Shown: positions 33,627 through 42,141 of the stretch, one piece after another
Numbering within the stretch: the stretch's first letter is position 1
Layout of the letters: every line of letters starts with the position of its first letter
Source: Streptomyces xanthochromogenes
GTDB lineage: Bacteria; Actinomycetota; Actinomycetes; Streptomycetales; Streptomycetaceae
NCBI RefSeq assembly: GCF_014650455.1
Contig: NZ_BMUZ01000019.1
Location: forward strand, 1-64,000
Direction: 5' to 3'
DNA length: 64,000 nucleotides
Made by a program: the position numbers and the translations under genes
The notes under the pieces: generated by a model
The model's database searches: none
The model's input: only the letters and a program-made list of their open reading frames with translations
What the model was told of the DNA's origin: nothing

Positions 33627-34783
33627 GCCAGCGGGTCCACATCGGAACCGTAGGCAGGACCTGTCCTGATCTCGAAGTGCAGATGCGGTCCGGTCGCGTT
33701 GCCGGTCGCGCCCGAACGCCCGATCCGCTGGCCGGTGTTGACCTTCTGACCGGTCTTCACATTCACCGCGGACAGATGGGCGTACTGGCTGTAGCGGCCG
33801 TCGGGGTGGTGGATGACCACCTGGTATCCGTACGAGCCGCCCCAGCCGGCCGCGACGACCGTGCCGGAGGTGACCGCCTTCACCGAGGTGCCGGTGGACA
33901 CCGGGAAGTCGACGCCGGTGTGATAGCCGCTCGCCCAGGACGAACCGGCCTTGTGGTACGGGGTGCTCGGGTCCGCGTCGACCGGCGCGGTGAACGCGGC
34001 CGTCCTGGCCGGCGCCTTCGCCACGGGCTTGGCGGCCGGGGGCTTGGCGGCCGGCTTCGCCGCGCTCTTCGGCGGCGTCGTGGGCTTCGCGGGGGCGCCA
34101 CCGGGCAGGGTCAGGTGCTGGCCGGGGCGGATGAGGTTCGGGTCGGCGCCGACGACCGTACGGTTCTCGGCGTACAGGTGCGGCCAGCCGCCCTGGACCC
34201 GCTCGCGCTCGGCGATCAGGGACAGCGAGTCACCGTGCAGCACGGTGTACGAGTCCCGCTTGCCCGGCACCTTGGTGGGACTCGCCTGCTCGGCCTTCTT
34301 CGGGGTGGAGGGTCTCGCGGCCGGGGGTCTGGCCGGGGTCTTCGCCGTCCGGTGCGTCGACTGCGGCTTGATTTCGGTGGTCGTCGTCAGCTGCGGGGCC
34401 GTGCCGCCCCGGGTGAGACCGGCCTCGCCCGAGCAGACCGGCCAGGCGCCGGGGCCCTGCCCCTTGAGCACCTTCTCGGCGATCGCGATCTGCTGGTCCC
34501 TGCTCGCGAGGTCGGCGCGCGCCGCGTACTGACGGCCGCCGTACGCCTCCCAGGTGGACTGGGTGAACTGGAGCCCGCCGTAGAAGCCGTTGCCCGTGTT
34601 GATGTGCCAGTTGCTGGTGGACTCACAGGCCGCGACCTTGTTCCACACGTCGAGCGACGCGGCATCGGCGGTCCCCGCCGCGATCAGCGGGAGGGCGATG
34701 CCCACCCCGCCGGCCGTGACCGTCAGGGACGCCTGGTTGATCCGGCTCGGCTGGTACCGGCGGTGCCGGCCGCGTAAGGCCAT
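33596..34783 (-). CDS. Rpf-LysM-M23 peptidoglycan hydrolase
   Basis: A 395-residue secreted muralytic enzyme. After a long signal region (SLTVTAGGVGIALPLIAAGTADA) comes an Rpf transglycosylase-like domain (residues ~42-118; DVWNKVAACESTSNWHINTGNGFYGGLQF, catalytic Glu in ACES), an Ala/Pro/Lys linker, a LysM motif (~178-228; YTVLHGDSLSLIAERE, ADPNLIRPGQHLTLP), another linker, and an M23 endopeptidase (~285-390; GYHTGVDFPV and GPHLHFEIR with zinc ligands). It can cut both glycan and peptide and may promote spore germination, as known for Streptomyces Rpf proteins with M23 domains. Overlaps the transporter stop convergently. Confidence 0.93.
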   Translation of the reverse strand: MALRGRHRRYQPSRINQASLTVTAGGVGIALPLIAAGTADAASLDVWNKVAACESTSNWHINTGNGFYGGLQFTQSTWEAYGGRQYAARADLASRDQQIAIAEKVLKGQGPGAWPVCSGEAGLTRGGTAPQLTTTTEIKPQSTHRTAKTPARPPAARPSTPKKAEQASPTKVPGKRDSYTVLHGDSLSLIAERERVQGGWPHLYAENRTVVGADPNLIRPGQHLTLPGGAPAKPTTPPKSAAKPAAKPPAAKPVAKAPARTAAFTAPVDADPSTPYHKAGSSWASGYHTGVDFPVSTGTSVKAVTSGTVVAAGWGGSYGYQVVIHHPDGRYSQYAHLSAVNVKTGQKVNTGQRIGRSGATGNATGPHLHFEIRTGPAYGSDVDPLAYLRAGGVAV

Positions 34784-35017
34784 GAGTCCCCCTCGAAGGC
34801 ATCAAGAGCCGCCAAAGTAGGGGCTGCGAACAGGTCATGACAAGGGGTCGGAACAAGCGGAGGGAAGCCTTCAGGGGAGCGTGGACTTTCGGCACGCCGT
34901 GTCGGGAATCCCGTCCATGCCGTATGACGTGCCCCGTTCCGTAGGGTGGGCGGCAAACGTGCGCCATGACGGACGCTCGTGGCGCCGCGCACCCCGAGAA
35001 TCCAGGAGCAAACACGC

Positions 35018-36460
35018 ATGAGTGGAACAGCCCAGATCGGCGTCACCGGACTCGCGGTCATGGGCCGCAATCTCGCCCGCAACTTCGCGCGCAACGGATT
35101 CACGGTCGCCGTGCACAACCGGACGGCCGCCAAGACCCGGGCCCTGGTCGAGGAGTTCGGCGAGGAGGGCAGCTTCGTGGCGGCCGAGTCGCCCGAGGAC
35201 TTCGTGGCCGCTCTCGAGCGGCCACGCCGGCTCGTCATCATGGTCAAGGCGGGCGAGGCGACGGACGCGGTGATCCGGGAGTTCGCGCCGCTCCTCGAAA
35301 AGGGCGACGTCATCATCGACGGCGGCAACGCGCACTTCGAGGACACCCGCAGGCGCGAGCGCGAACTGCGCGAGCGCGGCATCCACTTCGTCGGCGTCGG
35401 CATCTCGGGCGGCGAGGAGGGCGCACTGCACGGACCGAGCATCATGCCGGGCGGTTCCGCCGAGTCGTACGAGTCCCTCGGCCCGCTCCTGGAGCGGATC
35501 GCGGCGAAGGCGCCCGACGGCACCCCGTGCGTCACCCACGTGGGCCCGGACGGCGCCGGCCACTTCGTGAAGATGGTGCACAACGGCATCGAGTACGCCG
35601 ACATGCAGCTCATCGCGGAGGCGTACCACCTGCTGCGTACGGTGGCCGGCTACTCCCCCGAGAAGATCGCCGAGACGTTCCGGGACTGGAACACCGGTCG
35701 CCTCGACTCGTATCTCATCGAGATCACCGCCGAGGTCCTCGCCCATGTCGACGCGGCGACCGGCAAGCCGTTCGTGGACGTGGTCGAGGACGAGGCCGAG
35801 CAGAAGGGCACCGGCCGCTGGACCGTGCAGATCGCGCTCGACCTGGGGGTCCCGGTGTCGGGCATCGCCGAGGCCGTGTTCGCCCGGTCCCTGTCGGGCC
35901 ACGCCGAGCTGCGCGAGGCGGCCCGTTCGCTGGCCGGGCCCGCGGCGAACCCGCTGGGCGAGAAGGAGGCCGCGGCCTTCGCCGCGCAGGTGGAGCAGGC
36001 GCTGTACGCGTCCAAGATCGTCTCGTACACGCAGGGCTTCCACCAGGTCCAGGCGGGCAGCCAGAACTACGACTGGGACGTCGACCCCGGCGCGGTCGCG
36101 GCGATCTGGCGCGCGGGCTGCATCATCCGGGCCGCGTTCCTGGACCGGATCCGGGCCGCCTACGACGCGCAGCCCGAACTCCCGAGCCTGCTCTCGGACA
36201 AGCGGTTCGGCGACGAGATCGGTGCGGCGCAGGACGACTGGCGCGCGGTGATCGTGGCGGCCGCCCGCCAGGGCGTCCCGGTGCCGGGCTTCTCGGCGGC
36301 GCTCGCGTACTACGACGCGCTGCGCGCCGAGCGCCTCCCGGCGGCGCTGACGCAGGGCCAGCGCGACTTCTTCGGCGCGCACACCTACCGGCGCACCGAC
36401 CGGGAGGGCTCGTTCCACACGCTGTGGGGCGGCGACCGGTCCGAGGTCAGCACCGGCTGA
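35018..36460 (+). CDS. gnd: 6-phosphogluconate dehydrogenase, decarboxylating
   Basis: A 480-residue enzyme of the oxidative pentose phosphate pathway, making ribulose 5-phosphate, CO2 and NADPH. ATG 35018 has AGGAG upstream. The Rossmann motif is GVTGLAVMGRNLARNFARNG; catalytic segments are IIDGGNAHFEDT, GVGISGGEEGALHGPSIMPGG and GHFVKMVHNGIEYADMQLIAEAY (catalytic Lys and Glu). The C terminus FFGAHTYRRTDREGSFHTLWGG is typical of the long, dimeric form. Divergent from the Rpf gene; no other pentose-phosphate gene is near, so this may be one of two gnd copies. Confidence 0.96.
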   Translation: MSGTAQIGVTGLAVMGRNLARNFARNGFTVAVHNRTAAKTRALVEEFGEEGSFVAAESPEDFVAALERPRRLVIMVKAGEATDAVIREFAPLLEKGDVIIDGGNAHFEDTRRRERELRERGIHFVGVGISGGEEGALHGPSIMPGGSAESYESLGPLLERIAAKAPDGTPCVTHVGPDGAGHFVKMVHNGIEYADMQLIAEAYHLLRTVAGYSPEKIAETFRDWNTGRLDSYLIEITAEVLAHVDAATGKPFVDVVEDEAEQKGTGRWTVQIALDLGVPVSGIAEAVFARSLSGHAELREAARSLAGPAANPLGEKEAAAFAAQVEQALYASKIVSYTQGFHQVQAGSQNYDWDVDPGAVAAIWRAGCIIRAAFLDRIRAAYDAQPELPSLLSDKRFGDEIGAAQDDWRAVIVAAARQGVPVPGFSAALAYYDALRAERLPAALTQGQRDFFGAHTYRRTDREGSFHTLWGGDRSEVSTG

Positions 36461-36481
36461 CCGGCGCCGCGGCCGGGCCCC

Positions 36482-36751
36482 TCAGCCCGCCGGTTCGGGC
36501 TGCGGGGGGCCCGGTACGGGATCGGGGCCCGGGGGCTGCGGCACGGGGTCCGGCAGACCCGGGTCCGGGTCCGGCTGCGGCGGGCTCGGGTCGGGACCCG
36601 GGCTCGGCGGCTGGGGGTCGGGACCGGGGCCGGGCCTCGGCGGAACCGGATCGGGGCCGGGGCCGGGACCCGGTCCGGGGATCGGGCCCGGTTCGGGGTC
36701 GGGCAGCGGCGTGGGCCACGGCGGGGTGGGCTCCGGGTGCGGCACGGTCAT
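36482..36751 (-). CDS. Small proline/glycine/aspartate-repeat protein
   Basis: An 89-residue protein, ATG 36751 with AGGAGG 6 nt upstream (the in-frame ATG at 36766 would itself contain that site). Almost the whole sequence is made of P-x-P repeats such as PGPGPDP and PDPGLPDPVP, with no cysteine, signal peptide or membrane helix. Similar low-complexity proteins are annotated in Streptomyces, role unknown. The strong ribosome binding site supports expression. Convergent with gnd, 21 nt apart. Confidence 0.65.
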   Translation of the reverse strand: MTVPHPEPTPPWPTPLPDPEPGPIPGPGPGPGPDPVPPRPGPGPDPQPPSPGPDPSPPQPDPDPGLPDPVPQPPGPDPVPGPPQPEPAG

Positions 36752-36826
36752 GATCGGCCTCCTCATGGTCTGAGATCAGCTTCACCTGCGCGCCTGCCCG
36801 GCGCCCGCCGGTTCAACCCGTACGGG

Positions 36827-37468
36827 TCAGGCGGCCCGGCCCGCCACGGCGGCCGCCGCCCGCAGCCCGGGGCGAGGGCTCGACAGGACCGGAACGGCGG
36901 TCGTGGTCCGGTCGGCGGCGGGCGCCATCGAAGCCTGGGCCAGCACCACGACGTCGACGTCCGTCAGGGCGTCCACCGCCCGGGCCACCTCCGCGAAGTA
37001 CGCCTGCGCGTCGCCCGATTCGAAGTGGGACCAGGCGTCCTCGACGAGCACCGTCCGCAGTGCGAGCGGCCGGTCGCCTGCCTCCTCGCGGATCAGCGCG
37101 GCCGTCGGCCCAAGGGTGGAGGCGACGGCGGCGACGACGGCGATCCGCGGCCCTCGCGCCACTGCGGCCGCGGCCATCGGCCGGTCGACCCGCAGCACCG
37201 GCACGCCCAGGGTCGCGGAAGCGGCCTCCGCGACCGCGCCGATGGTGGAACAGGTGCAGAGGATCGCGTCCGCGCCCTGGGCCACCGCGTCGGCGAGGAC
37301 GGCCCCGACGTCCCCGGCCACCGCGTCCGGCCCCAACTCCCTTGCCCTGCTGAGCAGTTGCTCGTCCACCAGGTGGCGCAGCACGAGGCCCGGGGCGTCC
37401 TCGTCGCGCAGGGCGTCGAAGACCGGGACGTGGACGGGCGAGGTGTGCAGCAGTGCGAGCCCGCTCAC
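36827..37468 (-). CDS. Aspartate/glutamate racemase family protein
   Basis: A 213-residue protein from GTG 37468, overlapping the preceding acetyltransferase stop by 4 nt (GTGA). It has the family's first catalytic cysteine region (DAILCTCSTIGAVAEAA), but where a second cysteine is expected it reads VVLAQASMAPAAD with Ala. It may therefore be a lyase, decarboxylase or one-cysteine racemase. Sitting in an operon with panD, which consumes L-aspartate, an aspartate-linked role is plausible but not shown. Confidence 0.8.
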   Translation of the reverse strand: MSGLALLHTSPVHVPVFDALRDEDAPGLVLRHLVDEQLLSRARELGPDAVAGDVGAVLADAVAQGADAILCTCSTIGAVAEAASATLGVPVLRVDRPMAAAAVARGPRIAVVAAVASTLGPTAALIREEAGDRPLALRTVLVEDAWSHFESGDAQAYFAEVARAVDALTDVDVVVLAQASMAPAADRTTTAVPVLSSPRPGLRAAAAVAGRAA

Positions 37469-37803
37469 CACAGCTCCGGATTCGCGGCGAGCCGGGCCTG
37501 GGCGGCCTCGACCAGGGCGGCCGGGGCGGCGGGCGCCTCGCCCGGGTGCCGCTCGGCCCACTTCGCGGCGTACGGGCAGAGCGGCACGACGGCCAAGCCC
37601 TCGCGCGCGGCGGTGGCGTAGAACTCCCGCACCAGGTCACCGGCGATGCCCTTGCCCTCGTGCCCGGGCTCCACGACGGTGTGCACCGCCACCAGCGCGG
37701 CGGACGGCTCGTCGAGTACGAAGTAGGCGATGCGGCCGACCACTTCACCGCCCTCGAAAGCGGCGAGCAGCCCTCGGGCGCGGTCGTCCCGGATCTCTGC
37801 CAT
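37465..37803 (-). CDS. Small GNAT acetyltransferase (YjdJ/COG2388 type)
   Basis: A 112-residue minimal GNAT from ATG 37803. The sequence IAYFVLDEPSAALVAVHTVVEPGHEGKGIAGDLVREFYATA contains the acetyl-CoA loop (xxGKGIAG), and VVPLCPYAAKWAERHPGE is a hallmark of this short subfamily. It lies 26 nt after panD and overlaps the racemase gene. A different GNAT (PanM/PanZ) activates PanD in enteric bacteria; this one is not of that type by sequence, so any link to PanD is an inference from position only. Confidence 0.85.
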   Translation of the reverse strand: MAEIRDDRARGLLAAFEGGEVVGRIAYFVLDEPSAALVAVHTVVEPGHEGKGIAGDLVREFYATAAREGLAVVPLCPYAAKWAERHPGEAPAAPAALVEAAQARLAANPELW

Positions 37804-37829
37804 GGTGCGGGTTCCTCTCCGGGGGCGGG

Positions 37830-38261
37830 TCAGCGCTGCGGGGCGGGGATCGTGGCCTGCGGGCTGCGCCGCTGGTCACTGCCGGGCACCGGGGCCGAGG
37901 CGTCGGTGCCGAGCTCGACGATCCGGTTGGCTCCGTCGACATGCACGACGCTGGGCTTGAACACGCGCGCCTCGATGTCGTCGATCTGGGCGTAACTGAT
38001 GAGGATCACCAGGTCACCGGGGTGCACGAGGTGGGCGGCGGCACCGTTGATCCCGATGACCCCGGAACCCCGCTCGCCCTCGATGACGTACGTCTCCAGG
38101 CGGTTGCCGTTGTCGATGTCGACGATGTGCACCAGCTCGCCGGGGAGCAGATCGGCCGCCTCCATGAGCTCGGCGTCCACGGTGACCGAGCCCACGTAGT
38201 GCAGGTCGGCCTGGGTGACGGTGGCTCGGTGGATCTTGGACTTGAACATGGTACGTATCAC
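37830..38261 (-). CDS. panD: Aspartate 1-decarboxylase
   Basis: A 143-residue pyruvoyl enzyme converting L-aspartate to beta-alanine for pantothenate and CoA. GTG 38261 (product begins IRTMFKSKIHRATVTQADLH) has AGGAG 7 nt upstream; the internal ATG at 38249 lacks one. The self-cleavage site is Gly-Ser in HYVGSVTVD, and DNGNRLETYVIEGERGSGVIGINGAAAHLV is the conserved core. First gene of a panD-GNAT-racemase operon. Confidence 0.96.
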   Translation of the reverse strand: MIRTMFKSKIHRATVTQADLHYVGSVTVDAELMEAADLLPGELVHIVDIDNGNRLETYVIEGERGSGVIGINGAAAHLVHPGDLVILISYAQIDDIEARVFKPSVVHVDGANRIVELGTDASAPVPGSDQRRSPQATIPAPQR

Positions 38262-38615
38262 TGAAGTACTCCTAGGCACAGGCTCCCTGCCTGCTTTTTC
38301 GCAGGTCAAGGGCACTTTCCAACCCTACGACGAGTCGCATGTCCGGGCAGCGTCCGCCAGGTCTTCCAGGACTCGCGCCGACCACTTGCCGACTTTCCTG
38401 ACGAGCCATCAGGCGAGGCCTCCAGGAGGACTGCGCACACCCTCCCGGACACCGCCCCGACGACGGCCCAAGCCTACGCAGCACTCCGCGAAGAGCGTCC
38501 GTGATCACCGTCACTCCGGTCGCGCACGGGGCGACGGTCCGGCCTCCCCTTCGTCCAGGAGACACCAGGAGACGCCCGGCACGGCCTGCCGGGATGCGTA
38601 CGGGTTCGCCCGCGG
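38262..38615. other. 354-nt intergenic region upstream of panD
   Basis: No gene is supported. It must hold the panD promoter (minus strand) and the terminator region of the VOC gene ending at 38616. I see no clear riboswitch fold or strong hairpin. Confidence 0.4.
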
Positions 38616-39398
38616 TCAGGACATCTGCGGGTCCGGGGTGAGCAGTGCGAACGCCGCGCCCGCCGGGTCCGCCACCCAGGCGATCCGGCCGACCGAGGGC
38701 ACGTCGGCGGCAGGCATCAGCACGGAGCCGCCGTTCGCCGTGACCGCCGCGACGACCGCGTCGGCGTCGAGGACGTGGAAGTACGGCGCCCAGCGCGCCT
38801 GCTCCTCGTCACCCGTCAGCGGGACCACCCCGCCGAACGAGCCGTCCTGCTGATCGCCGTCCGCGATGCTCAGCACCCGGTAGGTCATCCCGGGCACCTG
38901 CATCTCGGCCGAGCGCCAGCCGAACAGGCCCGCGTAGAAGCCAATGGCGGCCGCCGGGTCCGGCACGTGCAGCTCGGCCCAGATCAGCGCGTTCTCGGCG
39001 GAGGCCAACTCGAAGCCGGCCGTACGGCCGGGCTGCCAGCAGGCGAACTGGGCGCCCTGCGGGTCGGTGAACTGGCCGAGCCAGCCCTCACCCATCACGT
39101 CCACCGGCTCCATCCGCACGCTCCCGCCGCCGTCGCGCACGGCAGCCGTGGTCGCCTGGATGTCGGGGGTGTGGAAGTGCAGCATCCACGCCGAGTCCGC
39201 GCCTTCCTCGGTCAGCTGCCCGACCGCGGCGACGGTCCGGCCGTCACGCTGGAAGAAGCCGTAGCCGCCCGTGTCGGGTCCGGCGGCGACGAACCGCCAG
39301 CCGAAGACGGCTCCGTAGAAGGCACAGGCCCCGGGGATGTCGGGACTGCCGAGGTCGAGCCAGTTGGGCGATCCGGTGCGGAAGTCGGTACCGAGCAT
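38616..39398 (-). CDS. Two-domain VOC (glyoxalase/bleomycin-resistance) protein
   Basis: A 260-residue cytosolic protein made of two VOC modules. ATG 39398 has AGGAG 8 nt upstream. Module 1 starts SPNWLDLGSPDIPGACAFYGAVFGW, module 2 ENALIWAELHVPDPAAAIGFYAGLFGW; each ends in a GRIAWVADPAGAAFALL/GWLGQFTDPQGAQFACW strand. This duplicated layout is frequent in Streptomyces hydroxylase-like VOC proteins. Metal-ligand residues (His/Glu) are poorly conserved, so it may bind rather than convert a small molecule. Confidence 0.88.
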   Translation of the reverse strand: MLGTDFRTGSPNWLDLGSPDIPGACAFYGAVFGWRFVAAGPDTGGYGFFQRDGRTVAAVGQLTEEGADSAWMLHFHTPDIQATTAAVRDGGGSVRMEPVDVMGEGWLGQFTDPQGAQFACWQPGRTAGFELASAENALIWAELHVPDPAAAIGFYAGLFGWRSAEMQVPGMTYRVLSIADGDQQDGSFGGVVPLTGDEEQARWAPYFHVLDADAVVAAVTANGGSVLMPAADVPSVGRIAWVADPAGAAFALLTPDPQMS

Positions 39399-39821
39399 GC
39401 GTGCTCTCCTGAGTAGGGTCCGGCAGCGTAGCGAGGCACGCCACTCCTGGTAAGGCGCAGAGTACTGAGCGTTACGGCGAGTCGCCTCCGGAACTCCGGC
39501 AGCGACCGAAGTCGACTCCGTCGACGCCGTCACGGCGTCGGAATCCGCCCCCGTCGCGCGCCCGTGACACCGCCTTGCACCCGACCGCGCCGCGATGCCC
39601 TCGGCCCTCAATCGAGAAATGGCAATCGCCGGATCGGGTGACCGCCCCCTCACGAGTGATTCGAACGCAAGATCACGAGCTCCGACCCCGACCACAGAGG
39701 CCGGGGCGAGCTTCACGGAACACATTCGAGCGAGCCTTCGCTCTGCGCTCACCGCTACGCATGACCGGCACCGCGTGTTTTCCGAGCTCCTGTCCGTACC
39801 GATGCCCTCGGAGGAGCCCCC
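39399..39821. other. 423-nt intergenic region with one short dyad
   Basis: Divergent region between the VOC and Nudix genes. Base composition is less GC-biased in places (around 39620-39760). It contains CGACGCCGT-C-ACGGCGTCG (39522-39540). No gene with acceptable codon use was found. Confidence 0.4.
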
Positions 39822-40265
39822 GTGCGAAGCCAGCCCAACATCGTCGGCGTACACCTTGTTTTCGAGCATGCCGGACAAGTGCTGCTCCAGCGGCGCTCCC
39901 CCTGCTCCCCCTTCGACCCCGGCTCCTGGCACGTCCCCGCCGGACACCTCGAAGAGGAATCGGCCAGCGCCTGCGCGGTCCGGGAATCGGAGGAGGAACT
40001 CGGCGTGAAGATCGACCCGCAGGACCTGCGCCTCGTCCACGTCCTCCACTATCGCGACAGCGTCGCCGCCATCCCCCGCATCCAGTTGTTCTTCCGTGTT
40101 CTTTCGTACGGCGGCACTCCGCGGATCTGTGAACCGGACCGGCACACCGCCCTGGCCTGGCACCCTTACACGGCGCTGCCCTCACCGCTCGTCGCCTACA
40201 CCGCCGCGGCCCTGACCGCGATCGCGGTCGGGCGTCCGTTCGCCGCCATGGGGTGGGCGGCATGA
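39822..40265 (+). CDS. Nudix hydrolase
   Basis: A 147-residue Nudix protein from GTG 39822, with GAGGAG just upstream. The Nudix box reads GHLEEESASACAVRESEEELGV: the RExxEExG core is present, but the loop before it is one residue shorter than the standard G-x5-E pattern, or the first Gly is replaced by Ala. The substrate, a nucleoside diphosphate derivative, cannot be told. Its stop overlaps (ATGA) the start of a second Nudix frame that is broken. Confidence 0.87.
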   Translation: MRSQPNIVGVHLVFEHAGQVLLQRRSPCSPFDPGSWHVPAGHLEEESASACAVRESEEELGVKIDPQDLRLVHVLHYRDSVAAIPRIQLFFRVLSYGGTPRICEPDRHTALAWHPYTALPSPLVAYTAAALTAIAVGRPFAAMGWAA

Positions 40266-40384
40266 CACCGGCCAAGCCCGCACCGGCCATGGTCGGTGCG
40301 ACCGCGGCGGCCTTCATCCGGCGAGCCGACGGCCGCGTCCTGCTCGTCCACCACGCCGGAACCGGCCACTGGGTCACGCCGACA
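40262..40384 (+). pseudogene. Truncated second Nudix gene
   Basis: ATG 40262 overlaps the stop of the intact Nudix gene. Forty residues look like a Nudix N terminus (VGATAAAFIRRADGRVLLVHHAGTGHWVTP), but where the Nudix box should follow the reading becomes unrelated (TRSLWWAGRG...). The neighbouring frame from about 40385 reads DTITLVGGARFSPAV..., also without a Nudix box, so a deletion rather than a single frameshift is likely. The break is about 100 nt from the end of the convergent STAS gene. Confidence 0.6.
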
Positions 40385-40483
40385 CGATCACTCTGGTGGG
40401 CGGGGCGCGGTTCTCGCCCGCCGTCACGACCGCGCGGGCTTCGCGCAAGTCGGCCCAGGCAGCACTGGCGGGAAGGCCGCGGC

Positions 40484-40840
40484 TCACCCCTCGGGGCCGT
40501 CGGATGCGGTAGCGGTATCCGCGTCCGGCTGGAGGGTGAAGAGCTCGTCGAGGCCGACGATACGCAGAACGCGCAGGGCATTGGCGGGTACGGCGGCGAG
40601 GGCGATGCCGGCCTGGGCGGCGTGGGCCAGGGTGCGGGCCACGATCAGGGCCGAAATGCCGCTGGAATCCATGAACTCAAGGCCGCCCAGGTCGAGGACC
40701 AGGCGCTGGCCCGGTTGGATCGTGAGCGCGGCGAGCTGCCCGCGCAGCTGGGGGGCGGTGGCGTGATCGAGATCGCCGGTCACCTCGACGACAGGTCCGG
40801 ACGCGGCGTCCCGTGTAGTGATCATGAATTGGTTCGTCAC
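40484..40840 (-). CDS. STAS-domain anti-anti-sigma factor (RsbV-like)
   Basis: A 118-residue STAS protein. GTG 40840 overlaps the rsbP-like stop (GTGA). The phosphorylation loop LEFMDSSGISALIVA carries the conserved serine (Ser59), target of RsbW-type kinases and SpoIIE-type phosphatases. VTGDLDHATAPQLRGQL is the standard STAS start. The last 12 residues are acidic and variable. Third gene of an rsbQ-rsbP-STAS operon, so it is the expected substrate of the phosphatase upstream. Confidence 0.92.
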   Translation of the reverse strand: MTNQFMITTRDAASGPVVEVTGDLDHATAPQLRGQLAALTIQPGQRLVLDLGGLEFMDSSGISALIVARTLAHAAQAGIALAAVPANALRVLRIVGLDELFTLQPDADTATASDGPEG

Positions 40841-42141
40841 CTGGTCTTCACTGCCGGTGCGATCGCCTGATGGGTGGGGACGCCGATGGCAAGAAGTGCG
40901 GTGTCGTCGTCGAGCCCGTCGCCGAAATCGTCGAGCAGGCCGGTGAGGGCCTGGATGACCGCCTCAGCGGGCTTGCCGGCCTGCCCGGCGGCGAAGGCGC
41001 GCAGAGCCCCGTCACCGTAAAGCGTGGTGCGGTCCTGGCCGGTGCGGGCCTCGGTGAGGCCGTCGGTGTAGAGCAGGAGGGTGTCACCGGGTTCCAGGGT
41101 GGTGGTGGCGGAGGCGAAAGGGGCCTTGGGCAGGACGCCAACCAGGAGGCCACCGGGAGTGGGCAGGAAATCGGCATGCCCGGCGGCCCGCAGGACGAGG
41201 GCCGGTGGATGGCCGCCGGAGGCCAGGCACACGGTGACCCGACCGGTTGCCGGGTCGGGCTCGATGGTGCCGAAGATGGCGGTGCAGTACCGGGGATCGC
41301 CTCTGGTGTAGCGCTCGTGGAGCACCGCGTTGAGGGTCGTGAGCGCGGAGACCGGGTCGGCGTCGTGCAGAGCGGCGGCGCGCAGGGTGTAGCGGGTCAG
41401 CGAGGTGACCGCGGCGGCCTGTGGGCCCTTGCCGCACACATCGCCGAGGAAGAAGCCGAAGCGCTTGCCGTCGAGGGGGAACAAGTCGTAGAAATCTCCG
41501 CCCAGTTGCTCGGGCGAGGCGGTGCGGTAGTGCGCGGCGCTCTCCACCCCGGGGATCTCCGGCAGGGCGGCGGGCAGCAGCGACTGCTGGAGTACGGCCA
41601 GGGCGTCCTGGAGCCGGGCGCGGTCGGCTTCTGCTTGTTTGCGGTCCTGTTCGGCGGCGTTGCGGGCGCGCAGGAGTTCTTCTTCGTAGGCGCGGCGGTC
41701 GCTGGCGTCGAAGATGGTGGTGCGGATGAGCAGGGGTTCACCGGTGGTGCCGTGTTTGACCACGGAGGAGACCAGCACGGGAATCCGACCCCCGTCGGCC
41801 TGCTTGACCTCCAGGGCGATGCCGCTGATCTCGCCCCGCATGCGCAGGAGCGGGGCGAAGTGCGTCTCGTGGTACAGCTTTCCGCCCACGGTCAGGAGGT
41901 CGGTGAAGCGCAGTTTGCCCACCACGGCCTCGCGCTCCCGGCCGAGCCAGCGCAGCAGCGTGGTGTTGACCTTCGCGATGGTGCCGTCCATCAGCGTGGA
42001 CAGATATCCGCACGGGGCGTTCTCGTACAGCTCCTCGGTGCTGTCTTCCAGCAGCGCGGCGAACGTCGCGTTCGCCGTCCCCTGCTCGCCCCGGCCCTGG
42101 CGATCGGGCGGGTCGCCCTGCTGGCCTGTGCGACACGTCAC
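40837..42141 (-). CDS. rsbP: RsbP-like PAS-SpoIIE phosphatase
   Basis: A 434-residue PP2C-type phosphatase. GTG 42141 overlaps the rsbQ-like stop (GTGA) and has GAGG 8 nt before it. A PAS domain (~35-150; YENAPCGYLSTLMDGTIAKVNTTLLRWLG) is followed by a coiled coil (~150-190) and the SpoIIE domain (~200-430) with GGDFYDLFPLDG, LGDVCGKGPQAAAVTSL, LASGGHPPALVL, LLLYTDGLTEAR and LDDDTALLAI, including all metal aspartates. In Bacillus, RsbP is activated by RsbQ under energy stress and dephosphorylates RsbV; the gene order here fits that scheme. Confidence 0.9.
   Translation of the reverse strand: MTCRTGQQGDPPDRQGRGEQGTANATFAALLEDSTEELYENAPCGYLSTLMDGTIAKVNTTLLRWLGREREAVVGKLRFTDLLTVGGKLYHETHFAPLLRMRGEISGIALEVKQADGGRIPVLVSSVVKHGTTGEPLLIRTTIFDASDRRAYEEELLRARNAAEQDRKQAEADRARLQDALAVLQQSLLPAALPEIPGVESAAHYRTASPEQLGGDFYDLFPLDGKRFGFFLGDVCGKGPQAAAVTSLTRYTLRAAALHDADPVSALTTLNAVLHERYTRGDPRYCTAIFGTIEPDPATGRVTVCLASGGHPPALVLRAAGHADFLPTPGGLLVGVLPKAPFASATTTLEPGDTLLLYTDGLTEARTGQDRTTLYGDGALRAFAAGQAGKPAEAVIQALTGLLDDFGDGLDDDTALLAIGVPTHQAIAPAVKTR

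Noticed and set aside
34784..35017. Search for a cyclic-di-AMP (ydaO) riboswitch in front of the Rpf-type gene
   Set aside because: Such leaders are known for some Streptomyces rpf genes, but I could not find the expected conserved stems in this 234-nt divergent region.
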